Made by a program: the position numbers and the translations under genes
Shown: positions 7,577-16,148 of the stretch, piece by piece
Position numbering within the stretch: position 1 is the first letter of the stretch
How the letters are laid out: each line of letters begins with the position of its first letter
The notes under the pieces: generated by a model
The model's input: the letters and a program-made list of their open reading frames with translations, nothing else
Database searches by the model: none
What the model was told of the DNA's origin: nothing
DNA from: Leptolyngbyaceae cyanobacterium JSC-12
Lineage (GTDB): Bacteria; Cyanobacteriota; Cyanobacteriia; Leptolyngbyales; Leptolyngbyaceae
DNA: 64,000 nt
Direction: 5' to 3'
Assembly: GCA_000309945.1 (NCBI GenBank)
Contig: CM001633.1
Span: 4,351,912-4,415,911 of the forward strand

Positions 7577-9655
7577 ATGCTGCACAATCGTTCATATCAA
7601 TGGTTAAGCGTGAATCGAACGATTGTTGGGTTGATAGTCTGTTGCATATTTTTTTATCTTATCGGGTTGGGAGCTAAACCGGAGCAACTGAAGGCTAAGC
7701 CTGGTGCGTCGTTCAATCATCTACTCAATCAGCCCGCTCAAGTTGTCTTGATTGATGCAGCGATCGTGGATGCCCAAACGCTTATTACTCATGCCAACAC
7801 AACGGTTGTTTGGCTTGATTCAGACCACAGTGGCATTGCGACGATTACCCGTGTCCTAGCCCACTATTCCAATCTGCAAGCAATACACATTGTGTCTCAT
7901 GGAGACGTTGCTAGTCTGCAATTGGGCAGCGATCGCCTTAATCCGACAACGTTTGAAACCTATTATCCCCAACTTCAGCAATGGAACCGTTCGCTTGCGC
8001 CTGGCGCTGATGTTTTGTTCTACGGTTGTGATGTGGCGAAAGGGGTGGCGGGCATTGCATTTGTCCAGGCACTTAGTCAAACATTACAGGCAGATATTGC
8101 AGCATCGACTGATTTAACCGGAAGCGGCAGCAATTGGACTTTAGAGTTCAATACTGGAACAATTGAAACACCTATCGCTTTCACCCCGGCTTCCCTAAAA
8201 GCCTACAAGAATGTACTCAAGCAGTTGCAAGTTACCACTTTGAATGATGACGGAGATGGTTCGCTGCGTTGGGCGATCGCCGAGGCAAATGCCAGCCCCG
8301 AAGATGATGTAATTGATCTGAACCGGGTCAGTGGCAAGATCGCCCTACAGGCACCTCTACCCGCGATCGCTGGCAATCTGATGATTCGGGCGGATGGAAA
8401 CGATATACTCAGCGGCGAGAATGCCCATCGAGTCCTGTCGGTTGATTGGGGAGAGGTCACCCTTGCCCGTCTCACAATCGCCAATGGTTTAGCCCGGGGC
8501 AGTAATGGCTTCAACGGGGCAGGTGGAGCAGCAGGCATGGGCGGTGGCTTATTTGTAAAAGAGGGGACTATCACTCTGAATGAAGTTGCATTTGTTCACA
8601 ACCGAGCCGTGGGTGGTAGCGGCACTCCTCATACTCGTGACATTGGCAGCCAGATTACTAGCGACAAAAATAAGTTTGAGGTAAACCGGGGTGCCATCAT
8701 CGGCATCAACGGCATCAGTTTCAGTGACCTGGATAACCTCAACCCCACCACGGATGAGGTAAAAATTGCGACCAATGCTAATAAATTCAATGTGAACCGG
8801 GGGGCGATCGCCAATGTCAACGGCATTGGAGTCGGTGGCATCGGCAGTATTGCCTTTGGTGGCGGTGGTGGTTTTGGCGGCTTTGGTAACGCAGGCAACG
8901 GCGGCAATGGCGGCAACGGCGGTGCTAATGGTGGCAATGGTGGCAACGGCGGCGACGGTGGCAATGGCGGGGTTGGCATCTTTGGCGCAATGGGCATTTG
9001 GGAGGGCGAAGGCGCAATTGGAACGATCGCCTTTGGCGGTGGTGGTGGCTTTGGTGGCTTTGGTAATGGGGGCAATGGGGGCAATGGGGGCAACGCGGTG
9101 ATGGTAGCGACTGGTGGGAATGGCGGCAATGGCGGCAATGGCGGTTTTGGCGGCGGCGGCGGTAGCGGCGGCTTTGGGGGGCAGGGTGGCAAAGGGGCGA
9201 TTGCCGGAAAACCTGGAAAGCCTGGTCAGGGAGGTTTTGGCGCAGGCAACGGTGGATTGGGCTTTGGTGGGAGTGGTGGCGGTTTTGGGGGTGCCATCTT
9301 TATCCGCTCTGGCAGCTTGATTTTGAACAATACCCGCTTTGAGAATAACCACGCGATCGCTGGTTCTGGCATCCATCCAGGCTTAGGCAAAGGTGGTGCA
9401 ATTTTTGCTATTCCCGAAACTCTAAAAGATGAAGCCGCGATCGCCCGCGTTCCTCATATCACCTCCCTCAAATCGCCCCCCCTCTTTATCAGTAACTCCG
9501 CTTCCAATGCGGGCACCACCCCAACCGACAACGCCAACATTTACGGACAAATCACTATTCACGAATCCCCCATCCTCCATTACCCACTCACCCCATTACC
9601 CACCCATGTCTCCTCACCAACTCCAAAAGCTCCGCAGTTCCAGCTACGTGATTGA
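7577..9655 (+). CDS. DUF4347 and glycine-rich repeat surface protein
   Basis: The N-terminus has a hydrophobic segment (about 14-32) that may be a signal anchor. Residues about 52-215 match DUF4347 (VVLIDAAIVDAQTLI, AIHIVSHGDVASLQLG, ADVLFYGCDVAKG), a domain found at the start of large cyanobacterial adhesin-like proteins. Residues about 215-355 (TLNDDGDGSLRWAIAEAN, GGGLFVKEGTITLNEVAF) look like a right-handed beta-helix. Then comes a motif seen twice, NKF-VNRGAI---NGI, and two Gly/Asn-rich blocks (IAFGGGGGFGGFGN followed by NGG units), and a last beta-helix-like rung GGAIFIRSGSLILNN. At 692 residues it is short for DUF4347 adhesins. It overlaps the start of the next gene by 50 bases. Confidence 0.8.
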   Translation: MLHNRSYQWLSVNRTIVGLIVCCIFFYLIGLGAKPEQLKAKPGASFNHLLNQPAQVVLIDAAIVDAQTLITHANTTVVWLDSDHSGIATITRVLAHYSNLQAIHIVSHGDVASLQLGSDRLNPTTFETYYPQLQQWNRSLAPGADVLFYGCDVAKGVAGIAFVQALSQTLQADIAASTDLTGSGSNWTLEFNTGTIETPIAFTPASLKAYKNVLKQLQVTTLNDDGDGSLRWAIAEANASPEDDVIDLNRVSGKIALQAPLPAIAGNLMIRADGNDILSGENAHRVLSVDWGEVTLARLTIANGLARGSNGFNGAGGAAGMGGGLFVKEGTITLNEVAFVHNRAVGGSGTPHTRDIGSQITSDKNKFEVNRGAIIGINGISFSDLDNLNPTTDEVKIATNANKFNVNRGAIANVNGIGVGGIGSIAFGGGGGFGGFGNAGNGGNGGNGGANGGNGGNGGDGGNGGVGIFGAMGIWEGEGAIGTIAFGGGGGFGGFGNGGNGGNGGNAVMVATGGNGGNGGNGGFGGGGGSGGFGGQGGKGAIAGKPGKPGQGGFGAGNGGLGFGGSGGGFGGAIFIRSGSLILNNTRFENNHAIAGSGIHPGLGKGGAIFAIPETLKDEAAIARVPHITSLKSPPLFISNSASNAGTTPTDNANIYGQITIHESPILHYPLTPLPTHVSSPTPKAPQFQLRD
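8845..9190 (+). repeat. Coding tandem repeats rich in GGCAATGGC units
   Basis: Two blocks of GGNGG-encoding DNA, each opening with a stretch that encodes IAFGGGGGFGGFGN, form an imperfect internal duplication within the DUF4347 gene. Short units such as GGCAATGGC and GGCAACGGC recur. Slippage and length variation between strains are expected here. Confidence 0.75.
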
Positions 9656-10253
9656 ACATGATGTTGCAAAAGAAAAGGAAAACGCTTTTCGTGAATGGCA
9701 AACTCAAATTACCGAAGCTGCCAGTCGGTATGAAGGCTATTTGGGAACAGATGTTTGCCCACCAGTCGAAGCAGACCAGAATCGGTGGTACATCATGGTG
9801 CATTTCGACTCCTCAGAAAACCTTTCCCACTGGTTAGACTCTGACGTACGTCAAGCCCTGATAGAACGTGGCAAAACCATCTTCTCATCCACCAAAATCA
9901 CTTACTACAAAACTGGTTTAGAACGTTGGTTTCTCTATCGCAAAACAAACCCGCCTGCCTGGAAGCAAATCATGGCAACTCTGCTAGGGCTGTATCCTAC
10001 AGTCATGATTTTGCTGCTACTGCAATCCTCTTTAGAATTCATGAATAGACTTTCCCAGGCAGATGCCATGTTGATCAGCAATCTCTTATCCTGCTGTTTG
10101 TTAACCCTGTTCGTTATGCCCTTTGTTGCTCGCCTGCTGAAATTCTGGCTCCAGCCTGCCCATCAAACCTCTCCTCAAAATAATTGGATCGGACTTCTCT
10201 TGATTCTTGCTGCTCTTGGTTTCATGCGTTCCTTCTTTGTTTGGCAAGGCTAA
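9606..10253 (+). CDS. ABM-fold domain membrane protein (second paralogue)
   Basis: This is a paralogue of the protein at 6828-7499. It has an N-terminal ABM-like domain (YVIEHDVAKEKENAF, YLGTDVCPPVEADQNRWYI, SENLSHWLDSD) followed by NPPAWKQ and three hydrophobic segments ending VMPFVARLLKFWLQPAHQ. The frame is open further upstream to 9429, but those residues are Pro/Ser-rich shadow of the surface protein gene; the ATG at 9606 gives a product of 215 residues that aligns with the first paralogue from its N-terminus. The 50-base overlap with the surface protein gene suggests coupled expression. Function unknown. Confidence 0.75.
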   Translation: MSPHQLQKLRSSSYVIEHDVAKEKENAFREWQTQITEAASRYEGYLGTDVCPPVEADQNRWYIMVHFDSSENLSHWLDSDVRQALIERGKTIFSSTKITYYKTGLERWFLYRKTNPPAWKQIMATLLGLYPTVMILLLLQSSLEFMNRLSQADAMLISNLLSCCLLTLFVMPFVARLLKFWLQPAHQTSPQNNWIGLLLILAALGFMRSFFVWQG

Positions 10254-10269
10254 GGAACTACCAGGAATC

Positions 10270-10475
10270 ATAGGGTTTAGATGGCAGATTGGAGGAATTA
10301 GAAGTCACAAGCCAGGAGATAAAGGGTAGAGAAGATAAGGAAGTGAAGGTGGTAGGGAGTGGATGAGTGAGCGAGGGAGTGAAATTCCATCCATCCATCC
10401 CTATCATCTTTCTTATCTTCTTCCTCCCTCCCTTATCCCCTTATCCCTCCACCTCCTCTTCCTTAACCCTTTGTG
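10270..10475. repeat. Polypurine then polypyrimidine low-complexity tract
   Basis: The plus strand is purine-rich from about 10270 to 10383 (units like GGAGATAAAGGG, AGATAAGGAAG) and pyrimidine-rich from about 10386 to 10470 (CTTATCTTCTTCC, CTTATCCCC). The two halves are partly complementary and could fold into a long imperfect hairpin in the gap before the ABC exporter. Similar purine-rich units occur inside xdhC. No gene is visible in 10254-10548. Confidence 0.6.
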
Positions 10476-10548
10476 TGACAAACGCAGGGTTGCTCAAATT
10501 CTGCTATAAGCTGAAAGCCGAGACTGTCTTTGTTTCGTTGAGGAGCCA

Positions 10549-13539
10549 ATGAGTACCACAACTGGCACTACTCAGGAGTTTTTGGCAACTATCCCGCCGT
10601 TTGATCGCCTGCAGCCTGAGAGCTTAACCCGGTTAATTGCGTCAACGCAATTGCTGCGCTATCGAATGGGTCAACCAATTGTGGTGAAGGAAAAAATGCC
10701 TGCCTATGTCTCGGTATTGTTCCAGGGGCAGGCGCGGTTGCTGGGTTACGATCCCAATAGTCAGATGCCACTCACCCTCCAGCGTCTAGACCCAGGAGCA
10801 ATTTTGGGATGGGCGAGTTTATTACGGGGGGTGTCGTGTGAAACAGCGATCGCCTCGACTGAAGCAGTTTGTATTACGATTCCGGCGATTACGTTTCTTA
10901 AGCTGCTAGAACAAGAACCCGATTTTGCTACTTATTTTACCGATCAGCCTGCTCTGGTGGAGGTGTTTGATCTCCTCGCAACTGATTTGAAGGGACGGGC
11001 AGACACTGATCTGCTTTTGAAAAGTGCAGGCGTAGAAGATTTGCGCCAGTTTGCCTTAAAGTTACTACCCCAGGCAATGGTTGTGAATTTAAATGGGGCG
11101 ACTCTCCAAGAACAACCCCTGGAGCGCGATCGCAAATGGTTTATCAGCGGTGGCAAACCCGCGACCGATCTTCCCATTGGGCAATTCTATGATCCAGACC
11201 ATCCTCCCCTTCGTCCATTTAACAGCGTTGCACGGTTAGTTGGCTTTGATCCAGCATTACTTACCCCAGCTCCCTTACCGGTCGTCCCAGAGGTGCCAGT
11301 CGCTCAAGTGGCTGACGGTGATGAAATTCCCTATGCGCCAGATTATCCTTCTGAACCAGAGTATTTACTGGATGGTGCTCACAAAAAACAGTATCCCTAC
11401 GTGCGCGGTGGAGGTGGGCAGGTTGATGCCGTGCTGGCTTGCTTTCAGATGTTGGCGCAACACTTATCAATCCCTTTTCGCCGAGATACGATTCGTAAAG
11501 TGTTGGTCAATCAACAGCAACGGATTGGCTCCCTGTCCTTAATGACTTGTGGTGCTGTTGCAGAACTGATGAACCTCAGTGCTCAACTCGTGACAGTTCC
11601 CGCGACTAGCATTGGACGGTTGCAGGCACCCGCCATTATTGCCTGGAATGATAGCTTCGCTATTCTATACGAAATTAGCGAAAAGATGATAGTGCTGGGG
11701 GTGCCGCAAGTTGGGATTCTTCGACAGAAAACCAGCGAATTTGTGCAGGTATGGGGTGAACAGGGACAAGTATTGCTGCTTCAACCAACTCAGTATACCC
11801 AGCAGCAAAAATTTGGCTTGAGCTGGTTTTTGCCTTACCTCTCCAAATACCGCACAGTGTTGATCGAGGTATTGATCGCATCTTTCTTTGTGCAACTGTT
11901 TGGATTGGCAAACCCGTTGATGACACAGGTGATCATTGACAAGGTGCTGGTGCAAAACAGTCCAGATACACTGCAAGTGCTGGGGATTTTCCTGATCGTG
12001 ATTGCCTTGTTTGAAGCGTTGCTCACTAGTTTGCGAACCTTTTTATTTGTCGACACCACAAACCGCATTGACCTGGCATTAGGCACTGAAATTATTAACC
12101 ATTTGTTACGATTGCCGCTCCGCTATTTTGAACGCCGCCCGGTTGGGGAACTGTCTACTCGTGTTAATGAGTTGGAAAATATTCGCCAATTTATGACCAC
12201 GACTGCCCTGACGGTTGTGCTAGATGCGGTGTTTTCGGTGATTTACATTGTGGTGATGGTGTTTTATAGCTGGCAATTAACGCTGGTGGCGTTGGTCACG
12301 ATTCCGCTATTTGCACTGTTAACGGCGTTTGTATCCCCGATTGTGCGACGGCAGTTGCGGATTAAGGCAGAACGGAATGCCGAAACCCAGTCTTATTTGG
12401 TAGAGGTGCTATCTGGCATCCAGACGGTGAAGGCGCAGAACATTGAGCTGCGATCGCGCTGGCAATGGCAGGAACGCTACGCCCGCTATGTAAGTGCTGG
12501 CTTTAAAACTGTGCAAACTGTGACAGCAGCGAGTTCCACCAGTCAGTTCCTCAACCAGCTTTCTAGCTTGTTAGTGTTGTGGGTGGGTGCTTACCTGGTG
12601 TTAAAGCAAGAGCTAACTCTGGGGCAATTGATTGCCTTTCGAATTATCGCGGGCTATGTCACCAGTCCTTTGTTGCGCCTGACTCAGCTTTGGCAGAACT
12701 TTCAGGAAACAGCACTATCGCTGGAACGTCTAGCAGACATTGTGGATACCCCAATGGAGTCGGACGAGAGCGATCGCACTAACATTTCCATGCCGTTGAT
12801 CAAGGGCGATGTTAAGTTTGATAACGTTTCGTTCCGCTTCAACCCCAGTGGTCCTATGCAATTAAGCAATATCACCCTGGAATTTCCGGCAGGGGCGTTT
12901 GTTGGGATTGTGGGGCAGAGTGGTTCTGGTAAGAGTACCTTGATGAAACTGCTACCGCGCTTATACCCCTTGGAGTCTGGGCGCATCTTGATTGATGGCT
13001 ACGACATTAGCAAAGTGGAACTTTACTCCTTACGTAGACAAATTGGTATCGTCCCGCAGGATACCTTATTGTTTGAAGGCACGATTCAAGACAATATTTC
13101 CTTGAATTATCCAGAGGCAACGAATGAAGAAGTAATTGAGGCTGCCCGAATCGCAGCGGCGCACGACTTCATCATGAGCTTAGCAAATGGTTACAATACT
13201 CAGGTTGGCGAACGTGGATCGGCGCTTTCCGGTGGGCAGCGACAACGCATCGCGATCGCCCGCACTGTTCTGCAAAACCCCAATCTGCTGATCTTAGACG
13301 AAGCTACCAGTGCTCTAGACTACGAATCGGAGCGTCAAGTCTGTCTCAATTTGGCAGAAGCCTTTAAGGGACGCACGGTTTTCTTTATTACCCACCGCCT
13401 CAGCACCATCCGCAATGCTGACATCATCCTCATGATGGATCAGGGCGTGGTGGTTGAACAGGGTACCCACGATGAACTGATGGCAATGAAAGGGCGGTAT
13501 TTCTGCCTCTACCGTCAGCAAGAAGCCGCCAGCGTCTAA
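10549..13539 (+). CDS. ABC exporter with cyclic-nucleotide-binding and C39-like domains
   Basis: The order is: an N-terminal cyclic-nucleotide-binding-like domain (about 15-130), a linker, a C39 peptidase-like domain (about 283-425), a six-helix type 1 exporter membrane domain (about 435-715), and an ATPase domain with Walker A GQSGSGKST, signature LSGGQ and Walker B LLILDEATSALD. Type I secretion exporters of this kind move peptides or proteins across the envelope. In the C39-like domain the expected Asp-Cys-Gly at the Gln motif reads GQVDAVLAC, so the catalytic Cys is absent and the domain probably only binds substrate. The layout resembles HetC-type cyanobacterial exporters. No HlyD-type adaptor gene is adjacent. 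The ATG follows GAGG nine bases upstream. Confidence 0.88.
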   Translation: MSTTTGTTQEFLATIPPFDRLQPESLTRLIASTQLLRYRMGQPIVVKEKMPAYVSVLFQGQARLLGYDPNSQMPLTLQRLDPGAILGWASLLRGVSCETAIASTEAVCITIPAITFLKLLEQEPDFATYFTDQPALVEVFDLLATDLKGRADTDLLLKSAGVEDLRQFALKLLPQAMVVNLNGATLQEQPLERDRKWFISGGKPATDLPIGQFYDPDHPPLRPFNSVARLVGFDPALLTPAPLPVVPEVPVAQVADGDEIPYAPDYPSEPEYLLDGAHKKQYPYVRGGGGQVDAVLACFQMLAQHLSIPFRRDTIRKVLVNQQQRIGSLSLMTCGAVAELMNLSAQLVTVPATSIGRLQAPAIIAWNDSFAILYEISEKMIVLGVPQVGILRQKTSEFVQVWGEQGQVLLLQPTQYTQQQKFGLSWFLPYLSKYRTVLIEVLIASFFVQLFGLANPLMTQVIIDKVLVQNSPDTLQVLGIFLIVIALFEALLTSLRTFLFVDTTNRIDLALGTEIINHLLRLPLRYFERRPVGELSTRVNELENIRQFMTTTALTVVLDAVFSVIYIVVMVFYSWQLTLVALVTIPLFALLTAFVSPIVRRQLRIKAERNAETQSYLVEVLSGIQTVKAQNIELRSRWQWQERYARYVSAGFKTVQTVTAASSTSQFLNQLSSLLVLWVGAYLVLKQELTLGQLIAFRIIAGYVTSPLLRLTQLWQNFQETALSLERLADIVDTPMESDESDRTNISMPLIKGDVKFDNVSFRFNPSGPMQLSNITLEFPAGAFVGIVGQSGSGKSTLMKLLPRLYPLESGRILIDGYDISKVELYSLRRQIGIVPQDTLLFEGTIQDNISLNYPEATNEEVIEAARIAAAHDFIMSLANGYNTQVGERGSALSGGQRQRIAIARTVLQNPNLLILDEATSALDYESERQVCLNLAEAFKGRTVFFITHRLSTIRNADIILMMDQGVVVEQGTHDELMAMKGRYFCLYRQQEAASV

Positions 13540-13540
13540 C

Positions 13541-14146
13541 TTATCCCTGCCGGTTCATTCGGTATAACAGCCACAGAGAAGCGACCAATCCCAAAAAATG
13601 TGCCAGAATCAGGTTCACACTTGCCTGCACGACCAAAATATCCAGTGAATTCACTGCTTGAGTTGGGCTAGCAGTTACAAAGCCTGGACCCTGCCGAAAT
13701 GCTATCACTGCAACGGTTCCAATAATGGCGAAGCTTCCTAAAATCCCTAGCAACATGCCTGTCAAACTAGCAAGCAAACCTGTACGGATTAACTGGGTCA
13801 CTTCTGATTTTTTTGGACGAGCAGGTGCATCTCTCCGCAGTTGTCGCCCCACGACCACATATCGAAATGCCCAGTAAATGGTAAATCCCATGACTGCGAT
13901 CGCCCCAAATGTTAGCAGCCCACCCACACCCGCACTGGGATTGGGTGCCGCCGGAATGGCAACGCCAGGAACGGTTGGGTTGATAACAGGTGCACGCACC
14001 GCAGTTGCCGCCACGATCAAAATAATGCTGGAAATAATCACCAGCACAACCTGTGACCACAAACTAATCCAACCTGTGCGGCGAAATTCATTAGAAATCT
14101 GTTGGATAACAGGAGAGGGCGAAGAGTAGCTAGACCTGGCGCTCAT
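13541..14146 (-). CDS. DUF3611 family membrane protein
   Basis: The 201-residue product has four hydrophobic segments (about 28-48, 78-98, 125-150 and 168-195) and the patterns FRRTGWISLWSQVVL and YRMNRQG near the ends that I associate with DUF3611, a membrane family of cyanobacteria and plastids without assigned biochemical role. A 25-residue Pro/Ala-rich loop (PVINPTVPGV and following) separates the first two segments. It converges on the ABC exporter with one base between stop codons. Confidence 0.75.
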   Translation of the reverse strand: MSARSSYSSPSPVIQQISNEFRRTGWISLWSQVVLVIISSIILIVAATAVRAPVINPTVPGVAIPAAPNPSAGVGGLLTFGAIAVMGFTIYWAFRYVVVGRQLRRDAPARPKKSEVTQLIRTGLLASLTGMLLGILGSFAIIGTVAVIAFRQGPGFVTASPTQAVNSLDILVVQASVNLILAHFLGLVASLWLLYRMNRQG

Positions 14147-14359
14147 TGAAGTGATAATCCCATCGATTCCTTGCGGGAAGCTTTCTTGACTATCCTAGCT
14201 TCCAAAGTGCTTTACCGATAACTCTACATCTCATAAAAATCGCTGTAGGATGTGAAGCACGGCTTCCAGGATCAGAGATTCCCACCATTAGGAAAATCCA
14301 TTCCTAAACCTGTAGTCCATTCCGTCCAGCATTATTTGGTTTTAATTCTAGGTTCTTGC

Positions 14360-15034
14360 ATGGTTAACGCCCCTTCATCACAAAACCTTCCACCCGATCT
14401 CCCTCCTTTAAAGGTTCTGATTGTGGAAGATGATCCCATGATGCAATTGGGACTGGAGCAAACATTAGGAGACTATCCTCAACTAACTATTGTGGGGCAG
14501 GCTGCTGATGGCTATATCGCAGTGGACATGGCTCAAAAGTTAAAACCAGATGTAATCGTTATGGATATAGGGTTACCGCGACAGGACGGCATTGCAGCAA
14601 CTCAGCAAATTAAAGCAGTCATGCCGGATGTGCGAATCGTTATGCTGACTTCCCACACCACCGAAACCGAAGTCATTGCTGCACTCTCTAGCGGTGCAGA
14701 TGCTTATTGCATTAAGGGAATGAATGTGGATCGCTTAATTGCTGCGATCGCCGCTGCCCAAGAAGGCGCAACTTACCTTGACCCTCAAATTGCTCGCCGC
14801 GTGATTGAACATCTGAAGCCCCCCTCCACCACTAATCTAGTTGGTCAACTGTCACAACGAGAGTTGGAAGTTCTCAAACTCATGGTTGACGGTAAAAGTA
14901 ACCCAGAAATCGCGGCTGAACTCTATCTCAGCCCAAATACTGTTAAAACCCATATTCGAGGAATTATGAACAAACTGGCAGTGGACGATCGCGTCCAGGC
15001 GGCGGTCGTAGCCCTCCGGGCAGGCTTAGTCTAA
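14360..15034 (+). CDS. NarL/FixJ-type response regulator
   Basis: A receiver domain (LKVLIVEDDPMMQLGLE, phosphoacceptor Asp in VIVMDIGLPRQDG, later Thr/Ser in MLTSHT) is followed by a LuxR-type helix-turn-helix with LSQRELEVLKLMVDGKSNPEIA and LSPNTVKTHI. It would bind DNA when phosphorylated by a histidine kinase; no kinase gene is adjacent. The frame is open from 14252, but the ATG at 14360 gives the usual length and begins shortly before the receiver domain. Confidence 0.88.
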   Translation: MVNAPSSQNLPPDLPPLKVLIVEDDPMMQLGLEQTLGDYPQLTIVGQAADGYIAVDMAQKLKPDVIVMDIGLPRQDGIAATQQIKAVMPDVRIVMLTSHTTETEVIAALSSGADAYCIKGMNVDRLIAAIAAAQEGATYLDPQIARRVIEHLKPPSTTNLVGQLSQRELEVLKLMVDGKSNPEIAAELYLSPNTVKTHIRGIMNKLAVDDRVQAAVVALRAGLV

Positions 15035-15659
15035 AGAATGCTGCGCATAAGTAACAAGGCTCGGTTACCATAAATGCGGCAATCATTGTTTTCAATTCAA
15101 CTGGCACTCTCACATATCACGATCGCTATTTTTTCTGTCAGAATGGTATTCACTTAGTAGTTCCTGGACTCGGTAACTGACTCACTCATAGCCCCCTTCT
15201 GCGTTGACTCTTGTGATGTAAGTCTAAAGCTACCCATTGTTCCTCGATGCAGCACTATAGACACGATGCTCATGGCTCATTAGTTATCAGTGGTTTGTGG
15301 TCTCACAACATCTTCCACTTTCAATTTTCAATTTGAGGAACAAGTTTCACCTGTTAACTGTCTTGAGACTAAAAAATCTTTGACTGTTAACAACAATTAC
15401 AAGGTGCCTACTGATTAGTCGTTTATGCTCAGTCATGCCCCCTTGATTGTGATTGAACCGACTACAGTCTAATGGAGTCTTCTAAGCAAGAATGCTTGAA
15501 AGTTAGACTGCTCCAGTGTTTTCTCTCGAAGATGGATTTAATTCTTTTGGTTGATTCATGTTACAAGTTTTTCTTGTTAATTTTGAAATAACCCTGCCAA
15601 AAGGGTAAATTCATCGAATATTCTGTTTCACCTACTTGACTGTCGCCTGGATGGGAAAA
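15035..15659. other. 625-base gap without a recognisable gene
   Basis: No coding frame with family features was found on either strand. The gap is AT-richer than its neighbours and contains the inverted repeat at 15465-15510. It probably holds the control region of the PadR gene that follows. Confidence 0.5.
15465..15510. repeat. Inverted repeat upstream of the PadR gene
   Basis: CAGTCTAA at 15465-15472 pairs with TTAGACTG at 15503-15510, and inside it AAGCA at 15484-15488 pairs with TGCTT at 15493-15497. PadR regulators bind inverted repeats, often autoregulating, so this is a candidate operator about 150 bases before the gene. Confidence 0.4.
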
Positions 15660-16046
15660 ATGAAGTTCGAAGATATCTACAAATTTTTTCAAGCTCCCCC
15701 ACCGTTCTATCTCAATAAAGAGTTAGCGGTTTGTTATGTTCTTGCAGTGTTGAATCGAGGAGATTCCTACGGAACGGAATTGATTCAATTGCTCGAAACT
15801 GAATACCCTGCTTATCGCCTTTCAGACACAGTACTTTATAGCGCGCTCAAGTTCCTGGAAGAAGAAGGAATCATCACAGGATACTGGAAGAAAGTCGAAG
15901 GTCGTGGTCGTCCACGTCGAATGTATCAAATACAGGCAGATTCTGGACAGAGAGCCCAAGAGTTATCTCGCCTTTGGCAAGATTACGTCAAGAAATATCA
16001 TGCTGTACCCCACTCACCGGGGCTAGCTCATAGCGGAACCAGTTGA
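15660..16046 (+). CDS. PadR family transcriptional regulator
   Basis: The winged-helix domain runs from about residue 18 to 95 (ELAVCYVLAVLNRGDSYGTELI, LSDTVLYSALKFLEEEGII, GRPRRMYQI), matching PadR. Cyanobacterial members include the period-extender Pex, which represses kaiA, but the residues seen do not allow that assignment. The start is placed at ATG 15660 (MKFEDIYKFF); in-frame starts at 15651 and 15636 are possible. The protein would act as a small dimeric DNA-binding repressor. Confidence 0.85.
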   Translation: MKFEDIYKFFQAPPPFYLNKELAVCYVLAVLNRGDSYGTELIQLLETEYPAYRLSDTVLYSALKFLEEEGIITGYWKKVEGRGRPRRMYQIQADSGQRAQELSRLWQDYVKKYHAVPHSPGLAHSGTS

Positions 16047-16148
16047 CTGTTTAATCCTGGTTGTTTAGGAGGACAAGCGATCGCTGTAACATCCCCAACG
16101 GGTGCTCTAATAGACGTTAGTTGACGAGAATAACCGAAGCTGAACGTT

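Noticed and set aside
8845-9190. Regular repeats that might suggest a CRISPR array
   Set aside because: Units are short, in frame and code for Gly-Asn; there are no constant repeats with unique spacers and no cas genes.
8629-9192. Pro-rich minus-strand ORF opposite the Gly-rich repeats
   Set aside because: GGC/GGT repeats read as CCG/ACC on the other strand give Pro-rich shadows; the plus-strand gene has DUF4347 and beta-helix features.
9429-9605. N-terminal extension of the second ABM-fold protein
   Set aside because: The extra 59 residues are Pro/Ser-rich shadow of the surface protein frame and have no counterpart in the first paralogue.
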